Shown here piece by piece: positions 15,405 through 23,345 of a DNA stretch of 64,000 nucleotides. Position numbers and translations under genes: made by a program. Source of the stretch: JBIOUF01 sp044866695 (GTDB lineage Bacteria; Actinomycetota; Actinomycetes; Propionibacteriales; Nocardioidaceae); the NCBI GenBank assembly GCA_044866695.1, contig JBIOUF010000273.1, forward strand, positions 24,471-88,470, in the 5' to 3' direction. Every line of letters starts with the position of its first letter. The first letter of the stretch is position 1. The notes beneath the pieces are model-generated. The model did not search any database. It was not told where the DNA came from and was given only the letters and a program-made list of their open reading frames with translations.

Positions 15405-17276
15405 GTGGACGCCCCGCTCGCCCTCTACCGCCGCTACCGGCCGGAGTCCTTCGCCGAGGTGATCGGCCAGGACCACGTCACCGGGCCGTTGCAGGCGGCC
15501 CTGCGCAACAACCGGGTGCACCACGCCTACCTTTTCTCCGGTCCGCGGGGCTGCGGCAAGACCACCTCCGCCCGCATCCTGGCCCGGGCGCTGAACTGCG
15601 AGAAGGGGCCGACCGACGAGCCGTGCGGACAGTGCCGGTCGTGCGTCGACCTGGCCCGCGGCGGCCCCGGCTCGGTGGACGTCATCGAGATCGACGCGGC
15701 GTCCCACGGCGGGGTGGACGACGCCCGCGACCTGCGCGAGCGGGCCTTCTTCGCGCCGGTCGCCAGCCGCTACAAGGTCTACATCATCGACGAGGCGCAC
15801 ATGGTCACCACGCAGGGCTTCAACGCCCTGCTCAAGCTGGTGGAGGAGCCGCCGCCGCACCTGAAGTTCGTCTTCGCCACGACGGAGCCGGAGAAGGTGA
15901 TCGGGACCATCAAGTCCCGTACCCACCACTACCCGTTCCGGCTGATCCCGCCCCGGGTGCTGTCGGCGTACCTCGCCGAGATCTGCCGGCGCGAGGGCGT
16001 GAGCATCGACCCGGCGGCGCTGCCGCTGGTGGTCCGCGCCGGCGGCGGGTCGGCGCGGGACTCCCTGTCCGTGCTCGACCAGCTGGTCAGCGGGGCCGGC
16101 CCCGAGGGCGTCACCTACCAGATCACCTCGGCGCTGCTCGGGTTCACCCCCGACACCTTGCTGGACGAGGTGGTCGACGCGTTCGCCGCCGACGACGGGC
16201 GGACCGTCTTCGGCGTGGTCGACAAGGTCATCGAGACCGGCCAGGACCCGCGCCGGTTCACCGAGGACCTGCTGCGCCGGCTGCGCGACCTGGTCGTCAT
16301 CGCCGCGGTGCCCGACGCCCCGGCCACGGGCCTGGTCGACGTGCCAGAGGACCAGGGCGAGCGGCTGGTCGCGCAGGCGGCCCGGTTCGGGCGGGCCGAG
16401 CTCTCCCGCGCGGCCGAGCTGGTCGCGGACGGCCTCACCGAGCTGAGAGGCGCCACGGCGCCGCGCCTGCTGCTGGAGCTGCTGTGCGCCCGGGTGCTGC
16501 TGCCCGGGGCCGACGACGACACCGACGGGCTCCTGGCGCGGCTGGACCGGCTGGAGCGGCGCATGGCCATCAGCGGTACGCCGGCCGCGGCGGCGCTCCG
16601 CGGGGAGCAGGGTGCGCCGGCGACCCCGCGGTCAGGTCCCCCGCCGACCGCGCCGCCCGCTCCGAGCGCAGCGCCGGCCGCGGCCCCCACGTCCGATACC
16701 CCGCCGGTCCCAGTCGCGTCGGAGGAACCGCCGCCCCAGCAGGGGGCGACGCCGCGGGCGCGGGGCGGGCTGGGCCTGGTCGACGTACGCCGGCTGTGGC
16801 CCGAGGTCGTGGAGGCAGCCAAGCACAAGCGCCGGCTGACCTGGATCCTGCTCAGCCAGAACGGCCAGGTCCTCTCCGTGGACGGGTCCACGCTGACCGT
16901 CGGCTTCAACAGCGCCGGGGCGCGGGACTCCTTCGTGGGCGGCGGCAACCACGAGATCCTGCGGCAGGTGCTCATCGACGTGGTCGGCGAGGACTTCCGG
17001 GTCGAGGCGATCGTGGACCCGTCGGCCCAGCCGGGCGGCCCTACCGGCACCGGCTCGGACCCGGACCGGCCGGCGCCCGCCAGCCGGCCGGCCGCGGCGG
17101 CCCGGACGCCCGAACCTGCGCCCGCGCCGCCTCCGCCGCCGGCCGAGCCGGCCGCCGCGCACCCGGACGACGCCGCGCACCCGGACGACGAGGACGCCGA
17201 CGACGGGCTCCAGGGCGCCGACCTGCTCCAGGAACGCCTCGGCGCGAGCGTGATCGCCGAGATCAGGCACGACTGA
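15405..17276 (+). CDS. dnaX: DNA polymerase III subunit gamma/tau
   Basis: This 623-residue clamp-loader ATPase has Walker A GPRGCGKT (residues 46-53), a four-cysteine zinc module (C65, C74, C77, C80), Walker B VYIIDEAH, sensor 1 FATTEPEK, and an SARDSLSVLDQ-type sensor 2 region. A Pro/Ala-rich linker and a C-terminal domain follow, giving the long tau-like form. It loads the beta clamp at the replication fork. The open frame extends back to 14775 across the tRNA and SRP RNA, which is impossible biologically. GTG 15405 is chosen because LALYRRYRP is the usual start and a TAGGGT box lies 7 nt before it, suggesting a leaderless transcript. Confidence 0.96.
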   Translation: MDAPLALYRRYRPESFAEVIGQDHVTGPLQAALRNNRVHHAYLFSGPRGCGKTTSARILARALNCEKGPTDEPCGQCRSCVDLARGGPGSVDVIEIDAASHGGVDDARDLRERAFFAPVASRYKVYIIDEAHMVTTQGFNALLKLVEEPPPHLKFVFATTEPEKVIGTIKSRTHHYPFRLIPPRVLSAYLAEICRREGVSIDPAALPLVVRAGGGSARDSLSVLDQLVSGAGPEGVTYQITSALLGFTPDTLLDEVVDAFAADDGRTVFGVVDKVIETGQDPRRFTEDLLRRLRDLVVIAAVPDAPATGLVDVPEDQGERLVAQAARFGRAELSRAAELVADGLTELRGATAPRLLLELLCARVLLPGADDDTDGLLARLDRLERRMAISGTPAAAALRGEQGAPATPRSGPPPTAPPAPSAAPAAAPTSDTPPVPVASEEPPPQQGATPRARGGLGLVDVRRLWPEVVEAAKHKRRLTWILLSQNGQVLSVDGSTLTVGFNSAGARDSFVGGGNHEILRQVLIDVVGEDFRVEAIVDPSAQPGGPTGTGSDPDRPAPASRPAAAARTPEPAPAPPPPPAEPAAAHPDDAAHPDDEDADDGLQGADLLQERLGASVIAEIRHD

Positions 17277-17316
17277 GCCGCTCCCACCCGGACCTGACAC
17301 CGACGAGAGGCAGACG

Positions 17317-17766
17317 ATGAGCGACACCATCCCTCCGGGACCTGCGGGTCCCTTCGGCGCCGACCCGCCCGACCCGTCCGAGGGGCGGGACCAGGACGAC
17401 TCCGGCCTCGACCTGGCCGGGCTCGGGCTCGGGGGCCTGGACCTCGGCGGACTGCTCGACCAGGCCCAGCGGATGCAGGAGCAGATGCTGGCCGCGCAGC
17501 AGGAGCTCACCGAGGCGGAGGTGACCGGGACCGTCGGCGACGGCCTGGTCACCGTGACCCTCGACGGCACCGGCGAGCTCCGCCGGGTGCGGATCCGGAA
17601 GGGCTCGTTCGACCCCGACGAGACCGAGGACCTCGAGGACCTGATCGTCGCCGCCTACCGCGACGCCAAGGCCCAGGCCACCTCGCTGGCCACGCAGAAG
17701 CTCGGTCCGTTGGCCGGTGGCGGGGTCGTCGGTCCAGACAACCCCGGGCTGCCGCCGACGTTCTGA
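17317..17766 (+). CDS. YbaB/EbfC nucleoid-associated protein
   Basis: This 149-residue DNA-binding protein of the YbaB/EbfC family lies between dnaX and recR as in most bacteria. The first 45 residues are a Gly/Pro/Asp-rich extension typical of actinobacteria; the family core starts at about residue 50 (QRMQEQMLAAQQELTEAEV). It forms dimers that bind DNA without strong sequence preference. It is 40 nt after dnaX and 7 nt before recR, so the three are probably one operon. Role in recombination or nucleoid structure is inferred. Confidence 0.92.
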   Translation: MSDTIPPGPAGPFGADPPDPSEGRDQDDSGLDLAGLGLGGLDLGGLLDQAQRMQEQMLAAQQELTEAEVTGTVGDGLVTVTLDGTGELRRVRIRKGSFDPDETEDLEDLIVAAYRDAKAQATSLATQKLGPLAGGGVVGPDNPGLPPTF

Positions 17767-17773
17767 CGCGGGC

Positions 17774-18373
17774 ATGTACGAAGGCGTCGTCCAGGACCTC
17801 ATCGACGAGCTCGGGAGGCTTCCCGGGGTCGGGCCCAAGGGCGCGCAGCGGATCGCCTTCCACCTGCTGGCCGCCGACCCCGCCGACGTACGCCGCCTGG
17901 CCGAGGTCCTGCTGGAGGTCAAGGCGAAGGTCAGGTTCTGCGCCGTCTGCGGCAACGTCGCGGAGGAGGAGACCTGCCGGATCTGCCGCGACCCCCGCCG
18001 GGACGCCGGCGTGCTCTGCGTCGTCGAGGAGTCCAAGGACGTGGTGGCCGTCGAGCGGACCCGGGAGTTCCGCGGCCGCTACCACGTCCTGGGGGGAGCG
18101 ATCTCGCCGATCGAGGGCATCGGCCCCGAGCAGCTCCGGGTCAAGGAGCTGATGACCCGGCTGGCCGACGGCACGGTCACCGAGGTGATCTTGGCGACCG
18201 ACCCGAACCTGGAGGGCGAGGCGACTGCGACCTACCTCACCCGGCTGCTGCGGCCGATGGGGTTGCGCGTGACGCGTCTGGCGAGTGGACTTCCTGTTGG
18301 CGGCGACCTGGAGTACGCCGACGAGGTGACGCTGGGGCGGGCGTTCGAAGGAAGGCGGGCCGTGGATGACTGA
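17774..18373 (+). CDS. recR: Recombination protein RecR
   Basis: This 199-residue protein has an N-terminal helix-hairpin-helix (DELGRLPGVGPKGAQRIAFH), a four-cysteine zinc finger (CAVCGNVAEEETCRIC), and a Toprim domain starting CVVEESKDVVAVE. RecR with RecO/RecF loads RecA on gapped DNA. ATG 17774 gives the family's standard length; the frame open upstream overlaps ybaB. Its last 8 nt overlap the next gene, indicating translational coupling. Confidence 0.97.
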   Translation: MYEGVVQDLIDELGRLPGVGPKGAQRIAFHLLAADPADVRRLAEVLLEVKAKVRFCAVCGNVAEEETCRICRDPRRDAGVLCVVEESKDVVAVERTREFRGRYHVLGGAISPIEGIGPEQLRVKELMTRLADGTVTEVILATDPNLEGEATATYLTRLLRPMGLRVTRLASGLPVGGDLEYADEVTLGRAFEGRRAVDD

Positions 18374-19031
18374 CCAGCCGGCTGCCCCGGGCGACGGGGG
18401 CGATATCGCCGCGGGTGAGCCCGGGCGCGCGCCACAGCGGTTGGAAGCCGAGCTCGAGGAGTTCGCCCAGCAGGTGGCCGACCAGGTGGAGTCGTTCCTG
18501 CTGGCGCTGCGGGCCATCGCGCGCGGCGACGCCGGAGCCAGCGCCATCTCCCTGCTCCTCCTCGAGGTCAGCCAGGTGCTGCTCGCCGGCGGCCGGCTCG
18601 GGGTGCACGAGGACTTCGAGCCGGTCGAGGAGTACGAGCCCGACCCCGGTCCCGACCCCGACCTGGACGAGATGCGGCTGCGCCTCGCCGTACTCCTGGA
18701 GTCGGTGGACGTGTACACGGAGGTCTTCGACCCCTACGTCGACCCGCCCGAGCTGGTCTCCGGGCTGCTGTCGGACGACCTCACCTCCATGGCCAACGCC
18801 CTGGCCCACGGGCTGCGGCACTTCCGCTCCGGCCGGGTGGCCGAGGCGCTGTGGTGGTGGCAGTTCTCCTACGTGTCCACCTGGGGTTCGGAGGCCAGCG
18901 GGGTGCTCCGCGCCCTGCAGTCCGTGGTCGCCCACGACCGGCTGGACTCGGAGTTCGAGAGCGAGCAGGAGGACGTCCGCGCCGCCGAGGCGATGCTCGG
19001 CTCGCAGGGCCCGGCCGGGGACACCGCCTAG
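18366..19031 (+). CDS. DUF5063 domain protein
   Basis: This 221-residue acidic protein belongs to the DUF5063 family found downstream of recR in actinobacteria. It contains WWWQFSYVSTWGSEA, the family's conserved aromatic motif, and an acidic stretch EEYEPDPGPDPDLDE. No catalytic residues are apparent; function is unknown. It overlaps recR by 8 nt. Its TAG stop at 19029-19031 is also the first half of TAGAAT, a likely -10 box for ask. Confidence 0.85.
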   Translation: MTDQPAAPGDGGDIAAGEPGRAPQRLEAELEEFAQQVADQVESFLLALRAIARGDAGASAISLLLLEVSQVLLAGGRLGVHEDFEPVEEYEPDPGPDPDLDEMRLRLAVLLESVDVYTEVFDPYVDPPELVSGLLSDDLTSMANALAHGLRHFRSGRVAEALWWWQFSYVSTWGSEASGVLRALQSVVAHDRLDSEFESEQEDVRAAEAMLGSQGPAGDTA

Positions 19032-19034
19032 AAT
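19029..19034 (+). promoter_or_regulatory. -10 box for ask-asd
   Basis: TAGAAT at 19029-19034 overlaps the stop codon of the DUF5063 gene and lies 71 nt before the aspartokinase start. The box is a good match to actinobacterial -10 elements, so ask-asd probably has its own promoter. No clear -35 is seen. Confidence 0.45.
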
Positions 19035-19105
19035 CGACCCCGGCCTCGGCGAGCAGGGCGGGGCACACCGGCAGCACACCACCCCGCACACCGAGGAGCG
19101 CGTCC

Positions 19106-20383
19106 GTGGGCATCGTCGTGCAGAAGTACGGAGGCTCCTCCGTCGCCAACGCCGACGGCGTGAAGCGCGTGGCCAACCGGATCGTCGAGGCCAAGCGGGC
19201 CGGCAACGACGTGGTGGTCGTGGTCTCCGCGATGGGGGACACCACCGACGAGCTGATCGACCTCGCCCAGCAGGTCTCGCCGCTGCCGCCGCCGCGAGAG
19301 CTGGACATGCTGCTCACCGCCGGCGAGCGGATCTCGATGGCGCTGCTGGCGATGGCCGTCGGCAACCTCGGTCACGAGGCGCGCTCGTTCACCGGCAGCC
19401 AGGCCGGCGTGATCACCGACAGCAGCCACGGCAAGGCCAAGATCATCGACGTCACGCCGGGCCGGATCGAGCGAGCGCTGGCGGAGGGCGCGATCGCGAT
19501 CGTGGCCGGGTTCCAGGGCGTCAGCCAGGACACCAAGGACGTCACCACGCTCGGACGGGGCGGCTCCGACACCACCGCCGTGGCGCTCGCCGCGGCCTTG
19601 GACGCCGCGGTCTGCGAGATCTACACCGACGTGGACGGCGTGTTCACCGCGGACCCGCGGATCGTGCCGACCGCCCGGCGTCGCGAGCAGATCAGCTACG
19701 AGGAGATGCTGGAGATGGCCGCGTGCGGGGCCAAGATCCTGCACCTGCGCTGCGTGGAGTACGCCCGCCGCTACGACATGCCCATCCACGTGCGCTCGTC
19801 GTTCAGCATGCTCAGCGGCACCTGGATCTCCGACACCGACCCAGACAGCGAGAGTGAACCCATGGAGCAGGCCATCATCGCCGGCGTCGCCCACGACCGC
19901 AGCGAGGCCAAGATCACCGTCGTCGGCGTGCCCGACAAGGTCGGCGAGGCGGCCCGGATCTTCGAGGCGCTGGCCGAGGCGCAGGTCAACCTGGACATGA
20001 TCGTCCAGAACGTGTCGGCGGCCGCGACGAACCTCACCGACATCTCCTTCACCCTGCCCCGCGACGACGGCCAGGCGGCGATGAGCGCCCTGGCCGGCCT
20101 GAAGGACGAGGTCGGCTACGCGTCGCTGCTCTACGACGACAGGATCGGCAAGGTGTCGCTGATCGGCGCCGGGATGCGCTCCCACCCGGGCATCACCGCG
20201 AGGTTCTTCGCCGCGCTGGCCTCGGCGGGGGTCAACATCGAGATGATCTCCACCTCCGAGATCCGCATCTCGGTCGTCGTCGACGAGTCGCAGGTGGACG
20301 CCGCCGTCGCCGCCACCCACTCGGCGTTCGACCTGGACACCGAGCAGGTCGAGGCGGTCGTGTACGGCGGGACCGGCCGATGA
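19106..20383 (+). CDS. lysC: Aspartate kinase
   Basis: This 425-residue aspartokinase phosphorylates aspartate, the first step to lysine, threonine, methionine and diaminopimelate. The N-terminal kinase domain begins VGIVVQKYGGSSVANADGV (KYGGSS at about 7-12), and two ACT domains (about 265-420) give feedback inhibition by lysine plus threonine. GTG 19106 follows a GAGGAG site. An in-frame ATG at 19862, just before MEQAIIAGVAHD, could start the separate regulatory beta subunit of about 173 residues, as in Corynebacterium lysC. It overlaps asd by 4 nt. Confidence 0.96.
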   Translation: MGIVVQKYGGSSVANADGVKRVANRIVEAKRAGNDVVVVVSAMGDTTDELIDLAQQVSPLPPPRELDMLLTAGERISMALLAMAVGNLGHEARSFTGSQAGVITDSSHGKAKIIDVTPGRIERALAEGAIAIVAGFQGVSQDTKDVTTLGRGGSDTTAVALAAALDAAVCEIYTDVDGVFTADPRIVPTARRREQISYEEMLEMAACGAKILHLRCVEYARRYDMPIHVRSSFSMLSGTWISDTDPDSESEPMEQAIIAGVAHDRSEAKITVVGVPDKVGEAARIFEALAEAQVNLDMIVQNVSAAATNLTDISFTLPRDDGQAAMSALAGLKDEVGYASLLYDDRIGKVSLIGAGMRSHPGITARFFAALASAGVNIEMISTSEIRISVVVDESQVDAAVAATHSAFDLDTEQVEAVVYGGTGR

Positions 20384-21423
20384 CCCTGCGGGTGAACATC
20401 GGCGTCGTCGGAGCGACCGGACAGGTCGGCGTCGCGATGCGCGACATCCTCCTGGAGCGGAGCTTCCCGGTCGCCGACGTACGCTTCTTCGCCTCCGCGC
20501 GTTCGGCGGGCCGGACCTTGGCGTTCGGAGACCGCACGGTCACGGTCGAGGACGCCGCGACCGCCGACCCGACCGGCCTCGACATCGCGGTCTTCTCCGC
20601 CGGGGCGACCACGTCTCGGGCGCTGGCCCCCCGGTTCGCCGAGGCCGGGGTCGTCGTGGTGGACAACTCCTCGGCATGGCGGCGCGACCCCGACGTGCCG
20701 CTGGTGGTCAGCGAGGTCAACCCGGGGGCGGTGCGCGACGCGCGCAAGGGCATCATCGCCAACCCGAACTGCACCACGATGGCCGCGATGCCGGTCCTCA
20801 AGCCGCTGCACGACGAGGCCGGCCTGGTGCGGATCGTCGCGAGCACCTACCAGGCGGTCTCCGGCTCCGGCATCGCAGGGGTTCAGGAGCTCGCGACGCA
20901 GCTCCGCGCGGCCGGCGACGACCCCACGCCGCTGGCCTACGACGGCTCGGCGGTCGCCCTGCCCGCCCCGGTGAAGTACGCCCGGCCGATCGCGTTCAAC
21001 GTGCTCCCGATGGCGGGCTCGGTCGTCGACGACGGCTCCGAGGAGACCGACGAGGAGCAGAAGCTGCGCAGCGAGGCCCGCAAGATCCTCGACATCCCCG
21101 ACCTGCGGGTGTCCGGCACCTGCGTCCGGGTCCCGGTGTTCACCGGGCACTCCTTGTCCCTCAACGTCGAGTTCGCCAGGCCGCTTCCGGCCAAGCGCGC
21201 GGCCGAGCTGCTCGCGGACGCCCCCGGCGTCGAGCTGACCGACATCCCGACCCCGCTCGAGGCGGCCGGCAAGGACCCGTCGTACGTCGGCCGGATCCGC
21301 CAGGACCCCGGCGTGGACGACGAGCGGGGCGTGGCCCTGTTCGTGAGCAACGACAACCTCCGCAAGGGCGCCGCGCTCAACACCATCCAGATCGCCGAGC
21401 TGGTCCTCGCCACGCTCTCCTGA
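20380..21423 (+). CDS. asd: Aspartate-semialdehyde dehydrogenase
   Basis: This 347-residue enzyme reduces aspartyl phosphate to aspartate semialdehyde with NADPH, the step after aspartokinase. The N-terminal Rossmann motif is GVVGATGQVG, and the active-site cysteine is C131 in NPNCTTMA. The late acceptor segment containing VFTGHSLSLNVEF is also conserved. Its ATG overlaps the ask stop by 4 nt, so the two are translationally coupled. Full length and no unusual features. Confidence 0.97.
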   Translation: MTLRVNIGVVGATGQVGVAMRDILLERSFPVADVRFFASARSAGRTLAFGDRTVTVEDAATADPTGLDIAVFSAGATTSRALAPRFAEAGVVVVDNSSAWRRDPDVPLVVSEVNPGAVRDARKGIIANPNCTTMAAMPVLKPLHDEAGLVRIVASTYQAVSGSGIAGVQELATQLRAAGDDPTPLAYDGSAVALPAPVKYARPIAFNVLPMAGSVVDDGSEETDEEQKLRSEARKILDIPDLRVSGTCVRVPVFTGHSLSLNVEFARPLPAKRAAELLADAPGVELTDIPTPLEAAGKDPSYVGRIRQDPGVDDERGVALFVSNDNLRKGAALNTIQIAELVLATLS

Positions 21424-21456
21424 CCGTCGGCGCGCCCCTGCTGCCGGCCGGCCGGC

Positions 21457-21540
21457 TTGTGGCCGATGCCTGCATGTCTCGTCGGCGTGTCGTTGCGCCC
21501 TTCGGCCACAACAGCCGCTTCTTGCGGTTATCGGCCACAA
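21457..21540. repeat. Inverted repeats TTGTGGCCGAT / ATCGGCCACAA
   Basis: TTGTGGCCGAT (21457-21467) is the exact reverse complement of ATCGGCCACAA (21530-21540), and a third copy lacking one base, TCGGCCACAA, is at 21502-21511. They lie between asd and the ROK regulator. They may be operator sites or form a long-loop stem after asd. The role is not known. Confidence 0.5.
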
Positions 21541-21702
21541 CCACGCCGACCCGGGCTGGGACGGGACCGCGGGGGAGGGGGAGCAGGGGTTCCTCCCGTC
21601 CTGGTCGCAACCCGACCGGCATGCGGCCAATGCCGCGGAAGGAGCAGGGGCGGTCCTAGGCTACAAGTTCGACTAGAGTTCTCGACAAAGGAGGGGTCGG
21701 GC

Positions 21703-22917
21703 GTGATCGTGCTCGCGCGAGGCCGGTTCGGGCCGCCGGCCGCCCGAGTCCTCGAGCAGCTGCGTGGCGGAGCGCTGGTGACCCGCGAGGACCTCGGGAC
21801 CGCGACGGGGCTGAGCTCCTCGAGCATCGGACGCACGCTGGCGACGCTGTGCGAGGAGGGACTGGTCCGGGAGCGGCCGGACCTGGCGCAGACCGGGCTG
21901 GTGGGCCGGCCGCGGGTCCCGGTGGAGCTGGACCGCACCCGGTTCGTCACCGTGGGGTGCCACGTCGGCCGGCGTACGACGACGGTGTGCCTCGCCGACC
22001 TGCATGGCCGCGTGGTCACCCGCTCGCTGGTCGCCACCCCCGCCGACCTGTCGGCGACGGTGGTGGTCCGCCTCATGGCGGCCCGGGCCAGGGCCATGCT
22101 GCTGCGCTCGCCGGACCGCCGGCCGCTCGCCGCCGGCCTGGTCGCGCCGTGGGGCGACCTGCCGCTGGCGGCGCAGGAGACCGCCGACGCGCTGGGTGCC
22201 GCCCTCGGCCTGCCCGTCGTGACCGGCGACCACATCGCAGCCATCGCGGCAGCCGAGTACACCGCCCGCCCGGCCCAGCTGGACGGGGTCACCGCCTACG
22301 TCTACGCCCGCGACACGATGGGCTGGGCGCTGGCCCACGAGGACGCGGGCCGGGTCACGGTGTCGCGCGTGGGCCGGCTGACCCACTTCCCCACCGGCTC
22401 CGCGGTGCCCTGCGACTGCGGCCGGGCCGGCTGCCTGCAGGTGACCGCGAGCGACGAGGCGCTCGCCGGACGTGCCCGCAGCGCCGGCGTGGTGCCCGTC
22501 GCCGACATCGGCCGGGTGCGCGAGTCCGCGGAGCGGGGCGGCGCCGCGGCGCACCGGCTGCTCGCCGAGCGGGCCCGGCTGCTGGGCCGGACCGCCGCGC
22601 TGGTGACCGACATGGTGCACCCGGACCGGACGATCCTGGTCGGCCAGGCCTTCACCGGCTATCCGCCGGTCCTGGACACCGTGGTGGCCGCCTTCGAGGA
22701 GACCTCGACCCGCGGGCCGAGCGACCTGTCGTTCACCCGGTTCGGCGCGGGCGTCCAGGCGGTCGCCGCGGGCGGGATCGCGCTCGGTGCGGTCCTCGAC
22801 GACCCGCTCACCCTGGTGCAACCCGGCCGGGGCCGCCCCGGTCAGCCGGCCAGCGGCGCGAACAGCTCGGTCCGCATCGCCGCCGGGTCGGCGTCCGGGC
22901 CCGGCTCGGTGAGGTAG
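21703..22917 (+). CDS. ROK-family transcriptional regulator
   Basis: This 404-residue protein has an N-terminal winged helix (LEQLRGGALVTREDLGTATG, about 12-75) and a ROK domain resembling sugar kinases. The ROK cysteine cluster PCDCGRAGCLQ is present around residue 230 and would bind zinc. NagC/Mlc-type members repress sugar-uptake genes and respond to a sugar ligand. GTG 21703 follows the near-perfect AAGGAGGGG site (21688-21696). Possible -10 boxes TAGGCT (21657) and TAGAGT (21674) precede it. The 3' end overlaps the convergent GyrI-like gene by 76 bp, and galactokinase lies beyond, so galactose metabolism is a plausible target. Confidence 0.85.
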   Translation: MIVLARGRFGPPAARVLEQLRGGALVTREDLGTATGLSSSSIGRTLATLCEEGLVRERPDLAQTGLVGRPRVPVELDRTRFVTVGCHVGRRTTTVCLADLHGRVVTRSLVATPADLSATVVVRLMAARARAMLLRSPDRRPLAAGLVAPWGDLPLAAQETADALGAALGLPVVTGDHIAAIAAAEYTARPAQLDGVTAYVYARDTMGWALAHEDAGRVTVSRVGRLTHFPTGSAVPCDCGRAGCLQVTASDEALAGRARSAGVVPVADIGRVRESAERGGAAAHRLLAERARLLGRTAALVTDMVHPDRTILVGQAFTGYPPVLDTVVAAFEETSTRGPSDLSFTRFGAGVQAVAAGGIALGAVLDDPLTLVQPGRGRPGQPASGANSSVRIAAGSASGPGSVR

Positions 22918-23345
22918 ACCTCGACGAACACCGAGCCCGGGACCGCGCCCGACGCCGCCACCGCCCCGAGCAGCCGTCCCCAGGTCTCGCCCAGCGTGTC
23001 GTAGGCACCCAGGTGGGACAGCGCGAGGGCGGGGCCGGCCGGGACGGACGACGGCTCGACGACGAGCTCGCCGGGCACCGGCGCGGCGAGCGGCTGGGCC
23101 ACCGGGAAGCCGACCTCCGCGTCGAAGACCGCCCCGGGGTCGCCGCGGTAGATGGCGAACGGCGGGCCCGCCGGCACGACTGCTGGCGCCGCCAACGCCG
23201 GGAACGCGGCGTCGAAGAACGCTCGGATGCCCTCCATCGTCAGCCCCGCGCGGCGGACGACCGCGGTCGGTACGGCGCCGAGCTCGACGCGCTCGGGCTC
23301 GCTGCGCGGTGTGCTCGGGATGGGGAACCCCGCTGGCGTGGTCAT
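22842..23345 (-). CDS. GyrI-like effector-binding domain protein
   Basis: This 167-residue single-domain protein of the GyrI-like small-molecule-binding (AraC effector-binding) superfamily is recognised from the repeated beta-alpha pattern, with FAIYRGDPGAVFDAEVGFPV and the ALALSHLGAYDTLGETW segment near residue 115. There is no DNA-binding domain. Such proteins bind hydrophobic cationic compounds or act as hydrolases. The ATG at 23345 overlaps the galK stop by 4 nt, so they form an operon. The 3' end overlaps the ROK gene on the other strand. Confidence 0.78.
   Translation of the reverse strand: MTTPAGFPIPSTPRSEPERVELGAVPTAVVRRAGLTMEGIRAFFDAAFPALAAPAVVPAGPPFAIYRGDPGAVFDAEVGFPVAQPLAAPVPGELVVEPSSVPAGPALALSHLGAYDTLGETWGRLLGAVAASGAVPGSVFVEVYLTEPGPDADPAAMRTELFAPLAG

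Noticed and set aside
14775..17276. A single 833-residue frame fusing upstream sequence to DnaX
   Set aside because: It runs through tRNA-Ser and the SRP RNA gene; the real dnaX start is GTG 15405.
18900..19105. Lysine riboswitch or other leader before aspartokinase
   Set aside because: The gap is only 74 nt after the DUF5063 stop and shows no conserved riboswitch core.
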